Assembly: GCF_000769915.1 (NCBI RefSeq)
Contig: NZ_JRLV01000006.1
Span: 62,001-126,000 of the forward strand
DNA: 64,000 bases
Direction: 5' to 3'
Origin: Flavobacterium beibuense F44-8
GTDB taxonomy: Bacteria; Bacteroidota; Bacteroidia; Flavobacteriales; Flavobacteriaceae
Position numbers and translations under genes: made by a program
The notes under the pieces: generated by a model
The model's database searches: none
The model's input: the letters and a program-made list of their open reading frames with translations, nothing else
What the model was told of the DNA's origin: nothing
Shown: piece by piece, positions 42,202-51,662 of the stretch
Layout: each line of letters begins with the position of its first letter
How positions within the stretch are numbered: the first letter of the stretch is position 1

Positions 42202-43530
42202 TTATTCGGCAGTTGCATTTGCCGGAGCGCCATACAGGTCGAACTCTGTAGCGTCGGTAATTTTTATATCAACAAACTCTCCTGTTTTAAGGTAGGTAAC
42301 GGTAGCATCAATAAGTACTTCGTTATCTACATCAGGGCTGTCAAACTCGGTTCTTCCAATAAAATAGTTTCCTTCCTTACGGTCAATAATACAACGGTAT
42401 ACCTGCCCGATTTTTTCCTGATTAAGTTCCCATGAAATTTGGGACTGTAACTCCATGATTTCATTAGCGCGCTGTTGTTTTACATCGGCAGGAACATCAT
42501 CTTCAAGAAGGTAGGCATGGGTGTTTTCCTCGTGAGAGTAGGTGAAGCATCCTAAACGCTCAAAACGCATTTCTTCTACCCAGTTTTTAAGTATCTGGAA
42601 GTCCTCTTCGGTTTCTCCCGGATATCCTACAATAAGAGTAGTCCTGATAGCCATTCCCGGTACCATTTCCCTAAAGTCTCTAAGTAGCTTAGTAGTCTTC
42701 TCGTAGGTAGTACCACGGCGCATTGACTTTAATACATTGTCACTAATATGCTGAAGCGGAATGTCTATGTAGTTACATATTTTAGGTTCGCGTTTCATTA
42801 GCTCCAATACGTCCATAGGGAATCCGCTAGGGAAAGCATAGTGTAATCTAATCCATTCTATACCTTCAACCTTAGCAAGGTTTTCAAGTAATTCGGCAAG
42901 GTTACGTTTTTTATAAAGATCAAGACCGTAGTATGTAAGGTCCTGAGCGATAAGTATAAGTTCTTTAACTCCGTTTTTAGCTAAACCTTCGGCTTCTTTA
43001 ACCAGTTTTTCAATAGGCTGGGAAACGTGTTTACCCCTCATTAAAGGGATGGCACAAAAACTGCACGGGCGGTCACAGCCTTCGGCAATTTTAAGGTAAG
43101 CGTAGTTTTTTGGAGTAGTGGTTAAGCGTTCCCCAAGAAGTTCGTGTTTATAATCGGCTCCTAATGCTTTAAGCAGTAATGGTAGTTCGGTTGTACCAAA
43201 ATACTGGTCGATATTAGGGATTTCCTTCATCAAATCAGGCTTGTATCGTTCAGAAAGGCATCCTGTAACAAAAACCTTGTCTACAATTCCCTGTTCCTTT
43301 TTATCAGCATAATTAAGGATCATGTTAACCGATTCCTCTTTTGCATTATCAATAAAACCGCAGGTGTTTATTACAATGATGTTTCCTTCCTCTTCAGCCG
43401 GAGCTTCGTGGGTAACATCTTTGCCGCTTGCTTTAAGCTGCCCCATAAGCACTTCGCTGTCATAAACGTTTTTAGAACAGCCCAGGGTTATTACATTGAT
43501 TTTATTTTTCTTTAACGATTTGGTTCTCAT
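42202..43530 (-). CDS. rimO: ribosomal protein S12 methylthiotransferase RimO
   Basis: The 442-residue protein is a radical SAM enzyme that adds a methylthio group to an Asp of ribosomal protein S12. The N-terminal UPF0004 domain has cysteines in LGCSKNVYDSE, NTCGFIDNA and TGCLSERY. The radical SAM cluster CDRPCSFC lies near residue 151, and a C-terminal TRAM domain (NYFIGRTEFDSPDVDN) ends the protein. A -7 box TAATTTTG (minus strand, 43550-43557) lies 20 bp upstream. Confidence 0.96.
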   Translation of the reverse strand: MRTKSLKKNKINVITLGCSKNVYDSEVLMGQLKASGKDVTHEAPAEEEGNIIVINTCGFIDNAKEESVNMILNYADKKEQGIVDKVFVTGCLSERYKPDLMKEIPNIDQYFGTTELPLLLKALGADYKHELLGERLTTTPKNYAYLKIAEGCDRPCSFCAIPLMRGKHVSQPIEKLVKEAEGLAKNGVKELILIAQDLTYYGLDLYKKRNLAELLENLAKVEGIEWIRLHYAFPSGFPMDVLELMKREPKICNYIDIPLQHISDNVLKSMRRGTTYEKTTKLLRDFREMVPGMAIRTTLIVGYPGETEEDFQILKNWVEEMRFERLGCFTYSHEENTHAYLLEDDVPADVKQQRANEIMELQSQISWELNQEKIGQVYRCIIDRKEGNYFIGRTEFDSPDVDNEVLIDATVTYLKTGEFVDIKITDATEFDLYGAPANATAE

Positions 43531-43549
43531 GTATTTGAAAATTGGAGTG

Positions 43550-43557
43550 CAAAATTA
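43550..43557 (-). promoter_or_regulatory. -7 box upstream of rimO
   Basis: The minus strand reads TAATTTTG, matching TAnnTTTG, 20 bp before the ATG. Confidence 0.5.
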
Positions 43558-43616
43558 CGCTTTTTATTGATAAACAGGAGTATATAGCGTTAAAATTTAT
43601 GGGAGGGAGCAGTAAT

Positions 43617-43652
43617 AAAAAAACCGCCCTTTATAAAAAGAGACGGTTTTTT
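43617..43652 (-). terminator. terminator of the OmpP1/FadL gene
   Basis: AAAAAACCG and CGGTTTTTT form the base of a stem extended by CCCTTTATAAAAAGAG with mismatches. It lies 21 bp past the stop codon. Confidence 0.78.
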
Positions 43653-43672
43653 CAGTATAAAGCAAGATGAAA

Positions 43673-45169
43673 TTATAAGTCAAGCGTGTAAGACAGCGTT
43701 ACGTTATTATTGCTACTGTTTATCCTTGCCGAATCGGTAAGACCTGCAGTTAGTAACGGTGCGTTTGATTTTCTTTCAAAATAAGAATAAGCAAGGTCAA
43801 GTCTTGAATTGTTAAAAGCAAAACCTAGACCTGTAGACCAGCCTGTAAGGTCGCCTACGGTATAGCCGTTTTTATACGGACTTTGCTCGTATCGGTAACC
43901 ACCCCTTAGACTAACGAATTTAATGCGGTACTCAGCACCTACACGAAATTCGCTTGCCATGTCAAGGCTGTTTTCCAGTTCACTGTTTAGGGAGCCGTAA
44001 CCACTACTGGTGTATTTTGTTTGGCTGTAATCTTTAAGAGAGTAGTCGAAACTTATTAACCCCGATCCGCCAAATATATAAGCTAAACTACCGGTGTATT
44101 TACCCGGGGTTTTTAATCCGTAATCGTCAAGAATAAATGTTATTCCGGGGTCGGTAACAATATTGCTGCCATTATTGCGGGCAATTATATTTTGAGTTAT
44201 CTCGTCCTGTAATCTGTACCATGTTGGCGATTCGTAAGCTAAACCAAAGCGAAGTGATTCGGTAGCCTTAGCAATCGCACCTACGTTAAAAGAGAAGCCT
44301 CCGCCATAGGTGTATCGTCTGTTATTAAAACGAACAGCCTCAAGCCCTGTGGTAGGGTTGGCATAGTCTTCATACAGTGATGATGTTTTAATATAATCGG
44401 TAAAATGTGCGTTAAGGTTAGCGCCAAGGTAAAGCCAGTTTTGAATTTGCATTGCAAAGTTAAAGGCTACCTTGCCGTTATATCCTCTTGTAGAAATACT
44501 GTTTTCGTTGTAGTAAGGTCCTGCCGGTACATTACTGGAATAGGTAGTATTGTCTGGCGATGAGGTGTCCGGGTTAAACATATAAGCATTATACCCTAAA
44601 AAAGCCTGTTGGTCTATAAAGCTTAAATCTTCATAGTATGAATTGTTTAGGGTGCTCAAATAAATTCCGCCTTCATTGCCAATACCGTTAGCGTAACGTA
44701 AAAAGTACTGGTCTATAGAGTTGTTTGGATTGTATCCGGCAGAAAAGAAACTGTTATCCAGATTATCGGTATTCTCGTAGTTAAATGCTATGGCAAACTT
44801 TTTAACTGTAGCATTCTCTTTAGTGTTGTTGTATACAAAAACAGCTCCCAGTTGGTTTAATTCCAGTGAGCTGTCGTTATCTTTAGTTCCTGTTCCAAAG
44901 TAATCAGATTTGTTCCTGATGTTGTAATTGGTAAGCGATATGGTAGCTGTGTTGTAATTGAAAACAGCCGAACCTGCAGGGTTTACATTAATTGCAGACA
45001 TGTCTCCGCCCAGTGCTCCAAATGCACCACTCATTGCTCTGAAACGTGCTGTACCGTTAAGATTTCCGGTGGCATATCTTACAGCATCTTCGGGAGTATT
45101 AAGGTTTTGTTGCGCATGTAGTGCTGCTGCTGTTAGCGAAAAAGCAGCTATAAATAAATATCTTTTCAT
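43673..45169 (-). CDS. OmpP1/FadL family outer-membrane transporter
   Basis: The 498-residue protein has a signal peptide MKRYLFIAAFSLTAAALHAQ. The N-terminal part (YATGNLNGTARFRAMSGAFG, then GGDMSAINVNPAGSAVF) is the conserved OmpP1/FadL start, including the NPAG motif of the hatch. The barrel ends LTYSYF...-like strands and SYTLDL. FadL-type proteins carry hydrophobic molecules across the outer membrane. In Bacteroidota the substrates are not well known. It sits 56 bp downstream of the Gly/Tyr-rich lipoprotein gene on the same strand. Confidence 0.87.
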   Translation of the reverse strand: MKRYLFIAAFSLTAAALHAQQNLNTPEDAVRYATGNLNGTARFRAMSGAFGALGGDMSAINVNPAGSAVFNYNTATISLTNYNIRNKSDYFGTGTKDNDSSLELNQLGAVFVYNNTKENATVKKFAIAFNYENTDNLDNSFFSAGYNPNNSIDQYFLRYANGIGNEGGIYLSTLNNSYYEDLSFIDQQAFLGYNAYMFNPDTSSPDNTTYSSNVPAGPYYNENSISTRGYNGKVAFNFAMQIQNWLYLGANLNAHFTDYIKTSSLYEDYANPTTGLEAVRFNNRRYTYGGGFSFNVGAIAKATESLRFGLAYESPTWYRLQDEITQNIIARNNGSNIVTDPGITFILDDYGLKTPGKYTGSLAYIFGGSGLISFDYSLKDYSQTKYTSSGYGSLNSELENSLDMASEFRVGAEYRIKFVSLRGGYRYEQSPYKNGYTVGDLTGWSTGLGFAFNNSRLDLAYSYFERKSNAPLLTAGLTDSARINSSNNNVTLSYTLDL

Positions 45170-45225
45170 AGTCTAGTGGTTTTTTTAAGCCCCGCGTTAC
45201 CACGGGGCTATGTATTGTGTAGTAA

Positions 45226-46347
45226 TTAGCCTCTTCTTCCGCCGCCGCCGGATCTTCCACCTCCGCCACCGGATCTTCCGCCGCCAAATCCGCCACCAGA
45301 ACTTCTGGAAGGCGATGGGCTGTATGATCTGCTAGGTGAGCTTGATCTTGTAGAAGGAGTATAACTTCTTGTACTTCTTGTATTTGTAGAGTTTGTAGAA
45401 GGAGAGTAGTTCCTTGTGCTTCTTGTTCTTGAAGAGTTGTTGTAGTAAGAGCTTCTGTCGGAAGCATTTCCTCTGCTTCTTACTGTAGCGCTGTTTCTTG
45501 ATTGTGTTGTGCCTCTTCCAGGGGTATAGTTGCGTCCTGAAACATTATTTCTTCCAGATACATTGCTTCTTCCGGCTACGTTACTTCTTCCGCTGTATGG
45601 GCTTCTTCCTGCAATTCCGCTTCTGTTACCACCATATGAAGCATTAGATCTGCCTCTGTTATTATAGTAACCATTGTGATTGTAGTAATATGAGTGTCCG
45701 TAAGGGTAGTAATACCAGTTGTTGTAGCCATAGCCTCCCCATCCGTAGTATGGAGAACCCCAGCCCCAGCCACCGCCGTAGTACGGGTATCCCCATCCGC
45801 CGCCGTAACCCCAGCCCCATCCAAGGCCAACGTTCCAACCGCCCCAGGAGTTCCATCCAAGGCCTATGCTCCAGCCCGGTCCACCCCATCCGCCATAACC
45901 CCACCAAGGGTTATACCAGTTGTTGTAGTAGCCGCCATATCCGCCACCATAATAGTTAACGGTTACATCGCTAGGGTTTTCACCCCATCCGGCATAAGAG
46001 TTTCCGTTGTAATTGCTGTTGTAATTTGTAACACTAACAACAGAATCGTTATCATAATAAGCATCATTTTGCTCATCGTATATAGGGAATTCGTCTTCAA
46101 GAGAACTGAAATATCCCTGATAATTCATATTTTGACCAGAAACTTCGCCGTCCCTGTACTGTTGTACGTTGCCGTCGTTGTATGTGTATACAGGATTATT
46201 ATTGCTGTCTCTGGGTACAGATCCGTAAATGCCGTCGTTGTATGATGAGTTGTTCTGGTAAGAACTGCACGACGATGCAGTTATCGCCAGAAGTCCCAAT
46301 ACAGAGTATAAGGAGATTTGACGTAATGTAAAGTAGTTAGTTTTCAT
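45226..46347 (-). CDS. Gly/Tyr/Trp-rich lipoprotein with Ser/Arg/Gly tail
   Basis: The 373-residue product has a lipobox LAITASSCSSY near residue 27. An Asn/Tyr-rich section is followed by 75 residues very rich in Gly, Trp and Tyr (repeats like GWGYGGGWGYPYYGGGWGWG). A Ser/Arg/Asn section and a Gly/Arg end (GGGGGRSGGGGRRG) complete it. This is low-complexity sequence with no fold I can name; surface or matrix binding is possible. The other frames in this stretch are open only because of the repetitive composition. A -7 box TATTTTTG (minus, 46380-46387) lies upstream. Confidence 0.75.
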   Translation of the reverse strand: MKTNYFTLRQISLYSVLGLLAITASSCSSYQNNSSYNDGIYGSVPRDSNNNPVYTYNDGNVQQYRDGEVSGQNMNYQGYFSSLEDEFPIYDEQNDAYYDNDSVVSVTNYNSNYNGNSYAGWGENPSDVTVNYYGGGYGGYYNNWYNPWWGYGGWGGPGWSIGLGWNSWGGWNVGLGWGWGYGGGWGYPYYGGGWGWGSPYYGWGGYGYNNWYYYPYGHSYYYNHNGYYNNRGRSNASYGGNRSGIAGRSPYSGRSNVAGRSNVSGRNNVSGRNYTPGRGTTQSRNSATVRSRGNASDRSSYYNNSSRTRSTRNYSPSTNSTNTRSTRSYTPSTRSSSPSRSYSPSPSRSSGGGFGGGRSGGGGGRSGGGGRRG

Positions 46348-46379
46348 AACGCTGCATTTTTTTTTATTGTTGGACTACA

Positions 46380-46387
46380 CAAAAATA
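46380..46387 (-). promoter_or_regulatory. -7 box upstream of the Gly/Tyr-rich lipoprotein gene
   Basis: The minus strand reads TATTTTTG, matching TAnnTTTG, about 33 bp before the ATG. Confidence 0.45.
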
Positions 46388-46453
46388 GTTAGTTTTGCCA
46401 AACATAATTAGTAATACATTTATAAAAACAATATTTGTGCCAATTTATTAGAA

Positions 46454-47929
46454 ATGAGTAAGAATTTAACTAAACGGTCAGAAGATTATTCCAAATGGTA
46501 TAATGAACTGGTTGTAAAAGCAGACCTTGCTGAGAATTCAGGGGTTAGGGGATGTATGGTGATCAAACCATACGGCTATGCAATTTGGGAAAAAATGCAG
46601 GCAGAATTAGATAAGAAGTTCAAAGAAACCGGACATCAAAACGCTTATTTCCCCTTATTTATACCCAAGTCTTACTTTAGTAAGGAGGCAAGCCACGTAG
46701 ATGGGTTTGCTAAAGAATGTGCAGTGGTTACTCATTACAGGCTGAAAACCGGTGAAGACGGAAAAACAATAGAAGTAGATCCTGATGCTAAGCTGGAAGA
46801 AGAGCTTATTGTAAGACCTACCTCTGAAACCATTATATGGGATACCTACAGGAAATGGGTACAATCGTACCGTGACCTGCCTATACTTGTTAACCAGTGG
46901 GCTAACGTAGTGCGCTGGGAAATGAGAACACGTTTGTTTTTAAGAACTGCAGAGTTTTTATGGCAGGAAGGGCACACCGCTCATGCTACAAAAGCGGAGG
47001 CAATAGCTGAGGCAGAACAAATGATGAACGTGTATGCTGATTTTGCCGAGAACTTCATGGCGATACCGGTAGTAAAAGGGGTTAAAACTGCTAACGAGCG
47101 TTTTGCCGGGGCAGAAGAGACTTACTGTATCGAAGCGCTTATGCAGGATGGTAAAGCATTACAGGCAGGTACTTCGCACTTCCTTGGTCAAAACTTTGCT
47201 AAGGCTTTTGATGTGAAATTTGCCAATCAGGAAGGGAAGCAGGATTATGTTTGGGCTACATCATGGGGGGTATCTACCCGTTTAATGGGAGCGCTTGTAA
47301 TGACGCATAGTGATGATAACGGACTTGTGTTGCCGCCTAATCTTGCGCCTATACAGGTTGTAATCGTACCGATACATAAAACAGACGAGCAGCTTGCCGA
47401 AATTAGTGAGGAGGTAAATACACTTGTTACTAAACTAAGAAAGTTAAATATATCTGTTAAGTTTGACGACAGGACCACGCACAAGCCGGGATGGAAGTTT
47501 AACGAGTATGAGCTTAAGGGCGTACCTGTAAGAATCGCTATGGGGCCAAAAGATCTTGAGAACGGAACTTTTGAGGTTGCCCGTCGTGATACCCTTACCA
47601 AAGAGGTGGTTGCTAAGGACGATATCGTAAATTACATACAGGACCTGCTGGAAAAAATCCAGTCTGAACTGTTTAATAAGGCTCTTGATTACAGAAATTC
47701 GCATATTACCGAAGTAAATTCTTTTGAAGAATTTAAAGATATTTTAGACAATAAAGGCGGTTTTGTAGCGGCTCATTGGGACGGTACAAGTGAGACTGAA
47801 GAGAAGATAAAAGATCTTACTAAGGCTACAATCAGATGTATAGCTCTAGACAGGGTAGAAGAGGAAGGTAAATGTGTACTTACAGGCGCGCCATCAAAGG
47901 GACGAGTGCTGTTTGCTAAGGCCTATTAA
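46454..47929 (+). CDS. proS: prolyl-tRNA synthetase (archaeal/eukaryotic-type)
   Basis: The 491-residue protein is the short ProRS type without the bacterial editing insert. Class II motif 1 is in [16 protein letters not shown], motif 2 in [20 protein letters not shown] (Arg-Glu contact), and motif 3 in [17 protein letters not shown]. An anticodon-binding domain follows ([16 protein letters not shown]), then a C-terminal domain ending GRVLFAKAY. It charges tRNA-Pro. Two tRNA-Glu genes follow 81 bp later, driven by their own promoter. Confidence 0.96.
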   Translation: MSKNLTKRSEDYSKWYNELVVKADLAENSGVRGCMVIKPYGYAIWEKMQAELDKKFKETGHQNAYFPLFIPKSYFSKEASHVDGFAKECAVVTHYRLKTGEDGKTIEVDPDAKLEEELIVRPTSETIIWDTYRKWVQSYRDLPILVNQWANVVRWEMRTRLFLRTAEFLWQEGHTAHATKAEAIAEAEQMMNVYADFAENFMAIPVVKGVKTANERFAGAEETYCIEALMQDGKALQAGTSHFLGQNFAKAFDVKFANQEGKQDYVWATSWGVSTRLMGALVMTHSDDNGLVLPPNLAPIQVVIVPIHKTDEQLAEISEEVNTLVTKLRKLNISVKFDDRTTHKPGWKFNEYELKGVPVRIAMGPKDLENGTFEVARRDTLTKEVVAKDDIVNYIQDLLEKIQSELFNKALDYRNSHITEVNSFEEFKDILDNKGGFVAAHWDGTSETEEKIKDLTKATIRCIALDRVEEEGKCVLTGAPSKGRVLFAKAY

Positions 47930-47957
47930 AAAAAAATAAAAAATTTTGTTTCAGCTA

Positions 47958-47987
47958 TTGCGTAAATGAAAAATAGTTGTACATTTG
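47958..47987 (+). promoter_or_regulatory. promoter of the tRNA-Glu pair
   Basis: TTG (47958-47960), a 19-bp spacer and TACATTTG (47980-47987) give the full phylum consensus 24 bp before the first tRNA. Confidence 0.75.
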
Positions 47988-48010
47988 CAACCGCAATAAC
48001 GAAACAAAAC

Positions 48011-48082
48011 GGTCCGTTCGTCTAGGGGTTAGGACGCCAGGTTTTCATCCTGGTAACAGGGGTTCGATTCCCCTACGGACTA
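48011..48082 (+). tRNA. tRNA-Glu (UUC), copy 1
   Basis: A 72-base cloverleaf. Acceptor GGTCCGT pairs with ACGGACT, with a G-T first pair and A73. The D-arm is GTCTAGGGGTTAGGAC, the anticodon stem CCAGG/CCTGG encloses loop TTTTCAT (anticodon TTC), and the T-arm is AGGGG-TTCGATT-CCCCT. The 3' CCA is not encoded. Confidence 0.97.
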
Positions 48083-48151
48083 CAAAATTGAAGTTCTAAA
48101 TTTATTTACTGAGAATAATCCAAAAAAAAGGACTTCAGAGTAACAAACAAT

Positions 48152-48223
48152 GGTCCGTTCGTCTAGGGGTTAGGACGCCAGGTTTTCATCCTGGTAACAG
48201 GGGTTCGATTCCCCTACGGACTA
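48152..48223 (+). tRNA. tRNA-Glu (UUC), copy 2
   Basis: It is identical over all 72 bases to copy 1, which ends 69 bp upstream. Anticodon TTC, no encoded CCA. No separate promoter box is evident between the two, so they are likely one transcript. Confidence 0.97.
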
Positions 48224-48258
48224 CAAATTTTATATAACAAGATATTTAAGTTAACAAA

Positions 48259-48510
48259 ATGGCAAATCACAAGTCAGCTTTAAAAAGAATCAGAAGCAAC
48301 GAAAAGAAAAGAGTGTTGAACAAGTATCAGCACAAAACTACTCGTAATGCTATTAAAGCAATACGTATAGCTACAGATAAGAATGAAGCTTCAGGAAAAT
48401 TATCTACTGTTATTTCAATGATTGATAAATTAGCTAAGAAAAATATCATCCACGCTAACAAGGCTTCAAACTTAAAGTCAAAACTAACTAGACACGTAGC
48501 AGCTCTTTAA
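48259..48510 (+). CDS. rpsT: 30S ribosomal protein S20
   Basis: The 83-residue basic protein begins MANHKSALKRIRSNEKKRVL and continues NKYQHKTTRNAIKAIR, the bS20 signature. It is a three-helix bundle protein at the base of the small subunit. It lies 35 bp downstream of the second tRNA-Glu and may be part of that transcript. A strong terminator follows. Confidence 0.97.
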   Translation: MANHKSALKRIRSNEKKRVLNKYQHKTTRNAIKAIRIATDKNEASGKLSTVISMIDKLAKKNIIHANKASNLKSKLTRHVAAL

Positions 48511-48543
48511 TAAAAGAATAACTACTTGTTAAGATATAAAGTT

Positions 48544-48571
48544 AAAGCTCCCGACAACGGGAGCTTTTTTT
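48544..48571. terminator. terminator after rpsT
   Basis: AAAGCTCCCG pairs with CGGGAGCTTT around ACAA, then seven T residues. The facing minus-strand gene ends directly at its edge, so it is bidirectional. Confidence 0.93.
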
Positions 48572-48572
48572 G

Positions 48573-49622
48573 CTATGTTGTTTTTTGTTTCTTTTCATTA
48601 GCTTCAGCTATATCATCGCTATCAGGTTTTTCAACATGTTGTTTAAACTGCGCCTCTTTGTTAAGCTGTAGGCTTACATTTATAGGGAAATGATCTGAAC
48701 CGCAGTTATTAAGCCGTTTCATATATACAAATTTAAAGTGGGGAGACGCAAATGCATGGTCTAAAGGAAACCGCATAAAAGGGTAGTGTGCATGGAAGGT
48801 GTTAAAAAAACCTCTCCCTATCCTTGGGTCTAGCATGCCGCTCATTTTTAAAAACAGTTTTGTTGTATAACTCCATGCTACATCATTTAGATCACCCATT
48901 ACAATTACCGGAAGTTTACTCTTTTTGCATAAATCTGCTGTAAGCAAAAGTTCCTTATCCCTTTCGGTAGATTGCACGTTTTCGTTAGGTACTGGTGGTG
49001 TAGGGTGTAACGCATATAACTGAATTTCTTCACCGCTTTGCAATATTACTTTGGTGTGTATAGAGGGTATATCGTCCTCAACCATATATTTTACTTCAGT
49101 ATTTTTAAGTTCCAGTTTTGAGTATAAAATCATTCCATATGTGTTTTCAAGCGGTATAAGTCTGTTGTAAGGATGAGTTTCTTTTAACTGCAATGTAGCA
49201 TTAGCCCAAAAATTATCGGTTTCTATAAGCAGTACAATATCAGGGTCTGCATTTTTTATTTCTGTAAGACATCCCCTTGCATTACGGTTTTCCTGATATA
49301 CGTTTGCAATCACTATATTTATAGTATTAGCTTTATCTGTACGTTTGGCTGTAAGCATCTGTTTTTTTGAAAGAGGCGTAAACGGTAATATATGATAAAG
49401 CAGGTAAATAATATTAAGGGATATTATAGAAAGTATAATTGCATATTCTATTACCGGACCATCATAATAAAATATTATTAGGATCATGCAGATAAGAGAA
49501 AGAGTTAGCTTTTGCAGCCGCGGATAATCAAAAACCCTGAAAGTCCAGTAATCATTTCTTATAAGTGGTATAATGGTGAAGAGGATAATTAAGGCTGTAA
49601 AAATTATTAAAAAAGCATTCAT
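48573..49622 (-). CDS. endonuclease/exonuclease/phosphatase family membrane protein
   Basis: The 349-residue protein has three N-terminal membrane segments (AFLIIFTALIILFTIIPLIR, CMILIIFYYDGPVIEYAII). An EEP-fold domain follows from about residue 100, with the catalytic or metal residues in IVLLIETDNFWA, VIVMGDLNDVAWSYTT and NNCGSDHFPINVSL. The metal-dependent phosphodiester hydrolase domain faces the periplasm by topology. Substrates of such membrane EEP proteins are mostly unknown. The family match is clear. Confidence 0.85.
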   Translation of the reverse strand: MNAFLIIFTALIILFTIIPLIRNDYWTFRVFDYPRLQKLTLSLICMILIIFYYDGPVIEYAIILSIISLNIIYLLYHILPFTPLSKKQMLTAKRTDKANTINIVIANVYQENRNARGCLTEIKNADPDIVLLIETDNFWANATLQLKETHPYNRLIPLENTYGMILYSKLELKNTEVKYMVEDDIPSIHTKVILQSGEEIQLYALHPTPPVPNENVQSTERDKELLLTADLCKKSKLPVIVMGDLNDVAWSYTTKLFLKMSGMLDPRIGRGFFNTFHAHYPFMRFPLDHAFASPHFKFVYMKRLNNCGSDHFPINVSLQLNKEAQFKQHVEKPDSDDIAEANEKKQKTT

Positions 49623-49793
49623 TTAGTATGCGATAAGTTATGTTAAAACACTGAGCTTTTTCAAATATACTTATTTGCTTTTGTAATAAGAGGACTGTTA
49701 ATTGTAATTTAACTATGTTAATTTTGGGTGTTATAAAGATTATGAGAATCTTAAGTGTCTCGTTTTTAGTGTTTTTTATATCAAAATAAAGTG

Positions 49794-49801
49794 TACCTTT
49801 G
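49794..49801 (+). promoter_or_regulatory. -7 box of typA
   Basis: TACCTTTG matches TAnnTTTG, 19 bp upstream of the typA ATG at 49821. It overlaps the longer reading frame, which shows the upstream start to be wrong. Confidence 0.6.
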
Positions 49802-49820
49802 CACCTTCAAAAAAATAAAA

Positions 49821-51620
49821 ATGGCGTCTATAAGAAACATTGCAATTATTGCTCACGTTGACCACGGTAAGACTACTCTGGTTGACAAAATTATGTACCA
49901 TTGCCAGTTATTCCGTGAAAACGAGAATACGGGTGACCTGATACTTGATAACAACGACCTAGAGCGTGAGAGAGGTATTACCATTACTTCTAAAAACGTT
50001 TCGGTTAACTACAAGGGAACTAAGATTAACATTATCGATACTCCTGGTCACGCCGACTTTGGTGGTGAGGTAGAGCGTGTGCTTAATATGGCCGATGGCG
50101 TACTTCTTTTAGTAGATGCCTTTGAAGGACCAATGCCGCAAACACGTTTTGTACTTCAAAAAGCGATTGATCTTGGACTTAAGCCTTGTGTGGTTATCAA
50201 TAAGGTAGATAAGGAAAACTGTACCCCGGATGAGGTTCATGAAAAAGTATTTGACCTTATGTTTGAACTTGGTGCAGAAGAATGGCAGCTTGATTTCCCT
50301 TCAGTATACGGTTCTGCTAAGCAAAACTGGATGAGTACCGACTGGAAAAACAAAACAGAAAATATAGAGCCGCTTCTTGATATGGTTATTGAGCACATCC
50401 CTGCTCCTAAAGTATCAGAAGGTACTCCGCAATTGCTTATTACTTCACTTGACTTTTCAAGCTTTACAGGACGTATCGCTATCGGTCGCCTTCAAAGAGG
50501 TAACCTTACAGAAGGTATGAACATATCTCTTGTTAAGCGTGACGGGAAAATAGTGAAATCAAAAATAAAAGAATTACATACTTTTGAAGGTCTTGGACGT
50601 AAAAAAGTAGACAGAGTTGAAGCAGGTGATATTTGTGCGCTTGTAGGTCTTGAAGGTTTTGAGATTGGTGATACTGTTGCTGATTTTGAAAATCCGGAAG
50701 CTCTTGCAACCATTGCAATCGATGAGCCTACAATGAGTATGCTTTTCACTATTAACGATTCGCCATTCTTTGGTAAAGAGGGTAAATTTGTTACTTCAAG
50801 ACACATTAAAGAAAGATTAAACAAGGAGCTTGAGAAAAACCTTGCTCTTAGAGTGAATGAAACCGACAGTGCCGATAAGTTTATGGTATTTGGTCGTGGT
50901 GTACTTCACTTATCTGTACTTATCGAAACGATGAGAAGAGAGGGGTATGAGCTTCAAATCGGTCAGCCACAGGTTATCATCAAAGAAATTGACGGTGTTA
51001 AATGTGAACCGGTTGAGGAACTTACTATCGACTTACCTGAAAACCTTTCAGGACGTGCAGTTGAGTTTGTAACTGTTCGTAAAGGTGAGATGATTAGTAT
51101 GGAGCCAAAAGGTGAGCGTATGATTGTTAAATTCATCATTCCTTCACGTGGTATTATAGGTTTAAGAAACCAGTTGCTTACAGCTACTGCAGGTGAGGCT
51201 ATCATGTCACACCGTTTCTTAGAGTACCAACCGTTTAAAGGAGATATACCAGGACGTATTAACGGTTCTCTTATCTCTATGGAAAACGGTAAGGCTATTC
51301 CTTACTCTATTGATAAATTACAGGAGCGTGGTAAATTCTTCGTAGATCCTAACGAAGATATTTATGAAGGTCAGGTTATTGGTGAGAACTCTCGTGGAGA
51401 CGATATGGTTGTAAACGTGACTAAAACTAAAAAACTTACTAACGTTCGTTCATCGGGTGCAGATGATAAAGCAAGAATTATTCCTGCTATCAAATTCTCT
51501 CTTGAGGAGGCACTTGAGTACATCCAGAAAGATGAGTATGTAGAGGTAACTCCTAAGAGCTTACGTTTACGTAAAATCTACCTGAATGAAAATGACAGAA
51601 AGCGTTTTAAAATCGCTTAA
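49821..51620 (+). CDS. typA: ribosome-associated GTPase TypA/BipA
   Basis: The product is 599 residues from ATG 49821 ([20 protein letters not shown]). G motifs are HVDHGKTTL, the ERGITI switch region, [12 protein letters not shown] and NKVDKENC. Domain II, two EF-G-like domains and the BipA-specific C-terminal domain follow in order. It acts on the 50S subunit in cold and stress adaptation. A -7 box and a strong terminator delimit it as a single gene. Confidence 0.96.
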   Translation: MASIRNIAIIAHVDHGKTTLVDKIMYHCQLFRENENTGDLILDNNDLERERGITITSKNVSVNYKGTKINIIDTPGHADFGGEVERVLNMADGVLLLVDAFEGPMPQTRFVLQKAIDLGLKPCVVINKVDKENCTPDEVHEKVFDLMFELGAEEWQLDFPSVYGSAKQNWMSTDWKNKTENIEPLLDMVIEHIPAPKVSEGTPQLLITSLDFSSFTGRIAIGRLQRGNLTEGMNISLVKRDGKIVKSKIKELHTFEGLGRKKVDRVEAGDICALVGLEGFEIGDTVADFENPEALATIAIDEPTMSMLFTINDSPFFGKEGKFVTSRHIKERLNKELEKNLALRVNETDSADKFMVFGRGVLHLSVLIETMRREGYELQIGQPQVIIKEIDGVKCEPVEELTIDLPENLSGRAVEFVTVRKGEMISMEPKGERMIVKFIIPSRGIIGLRNQLLTATAGEAIMSHRFLEYQPFKGDIPGRINGSLISMENGKAIPYSIDKLQERGKFFVDPNEDIYEGQVIGENSRGDDMVVNVTKTKKLTNVRSSGADDKARIIPAIKFSLEEALEYIQKDEYVEVTPKSLRLRKIYLNENDRKRFKIA

Positions 51621-51634
51621 TGATATATAAAATT

Positions 51635-51662
51635 AAAGCCCCGCATTTGCGGGGCTTTTTTT
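51635..51662. terminator. bidirectional terminator between typA and the YD-like lipoprotein gene
   Basis: AAAGCCCCGC pairs perfectly with GCGGGGCTTT around ATTT. T-runs flank both sides and the convergent gene ends on its edge. Confidence 0.95.

Noticed and set aside
45576..46245. Reading frames of 80 to 183 codons on both strands inside the Gly/Tyr-rich gene
   Set aside because: They are open because of repetitive composition (Gly and Tyr codons); only the frame with a lipoprotein signal is credible.
49791..49820. Longer start for TypA
   Set aside because: The -7 box TACCTTTG lies inside the extension, so it would not be transcribed.
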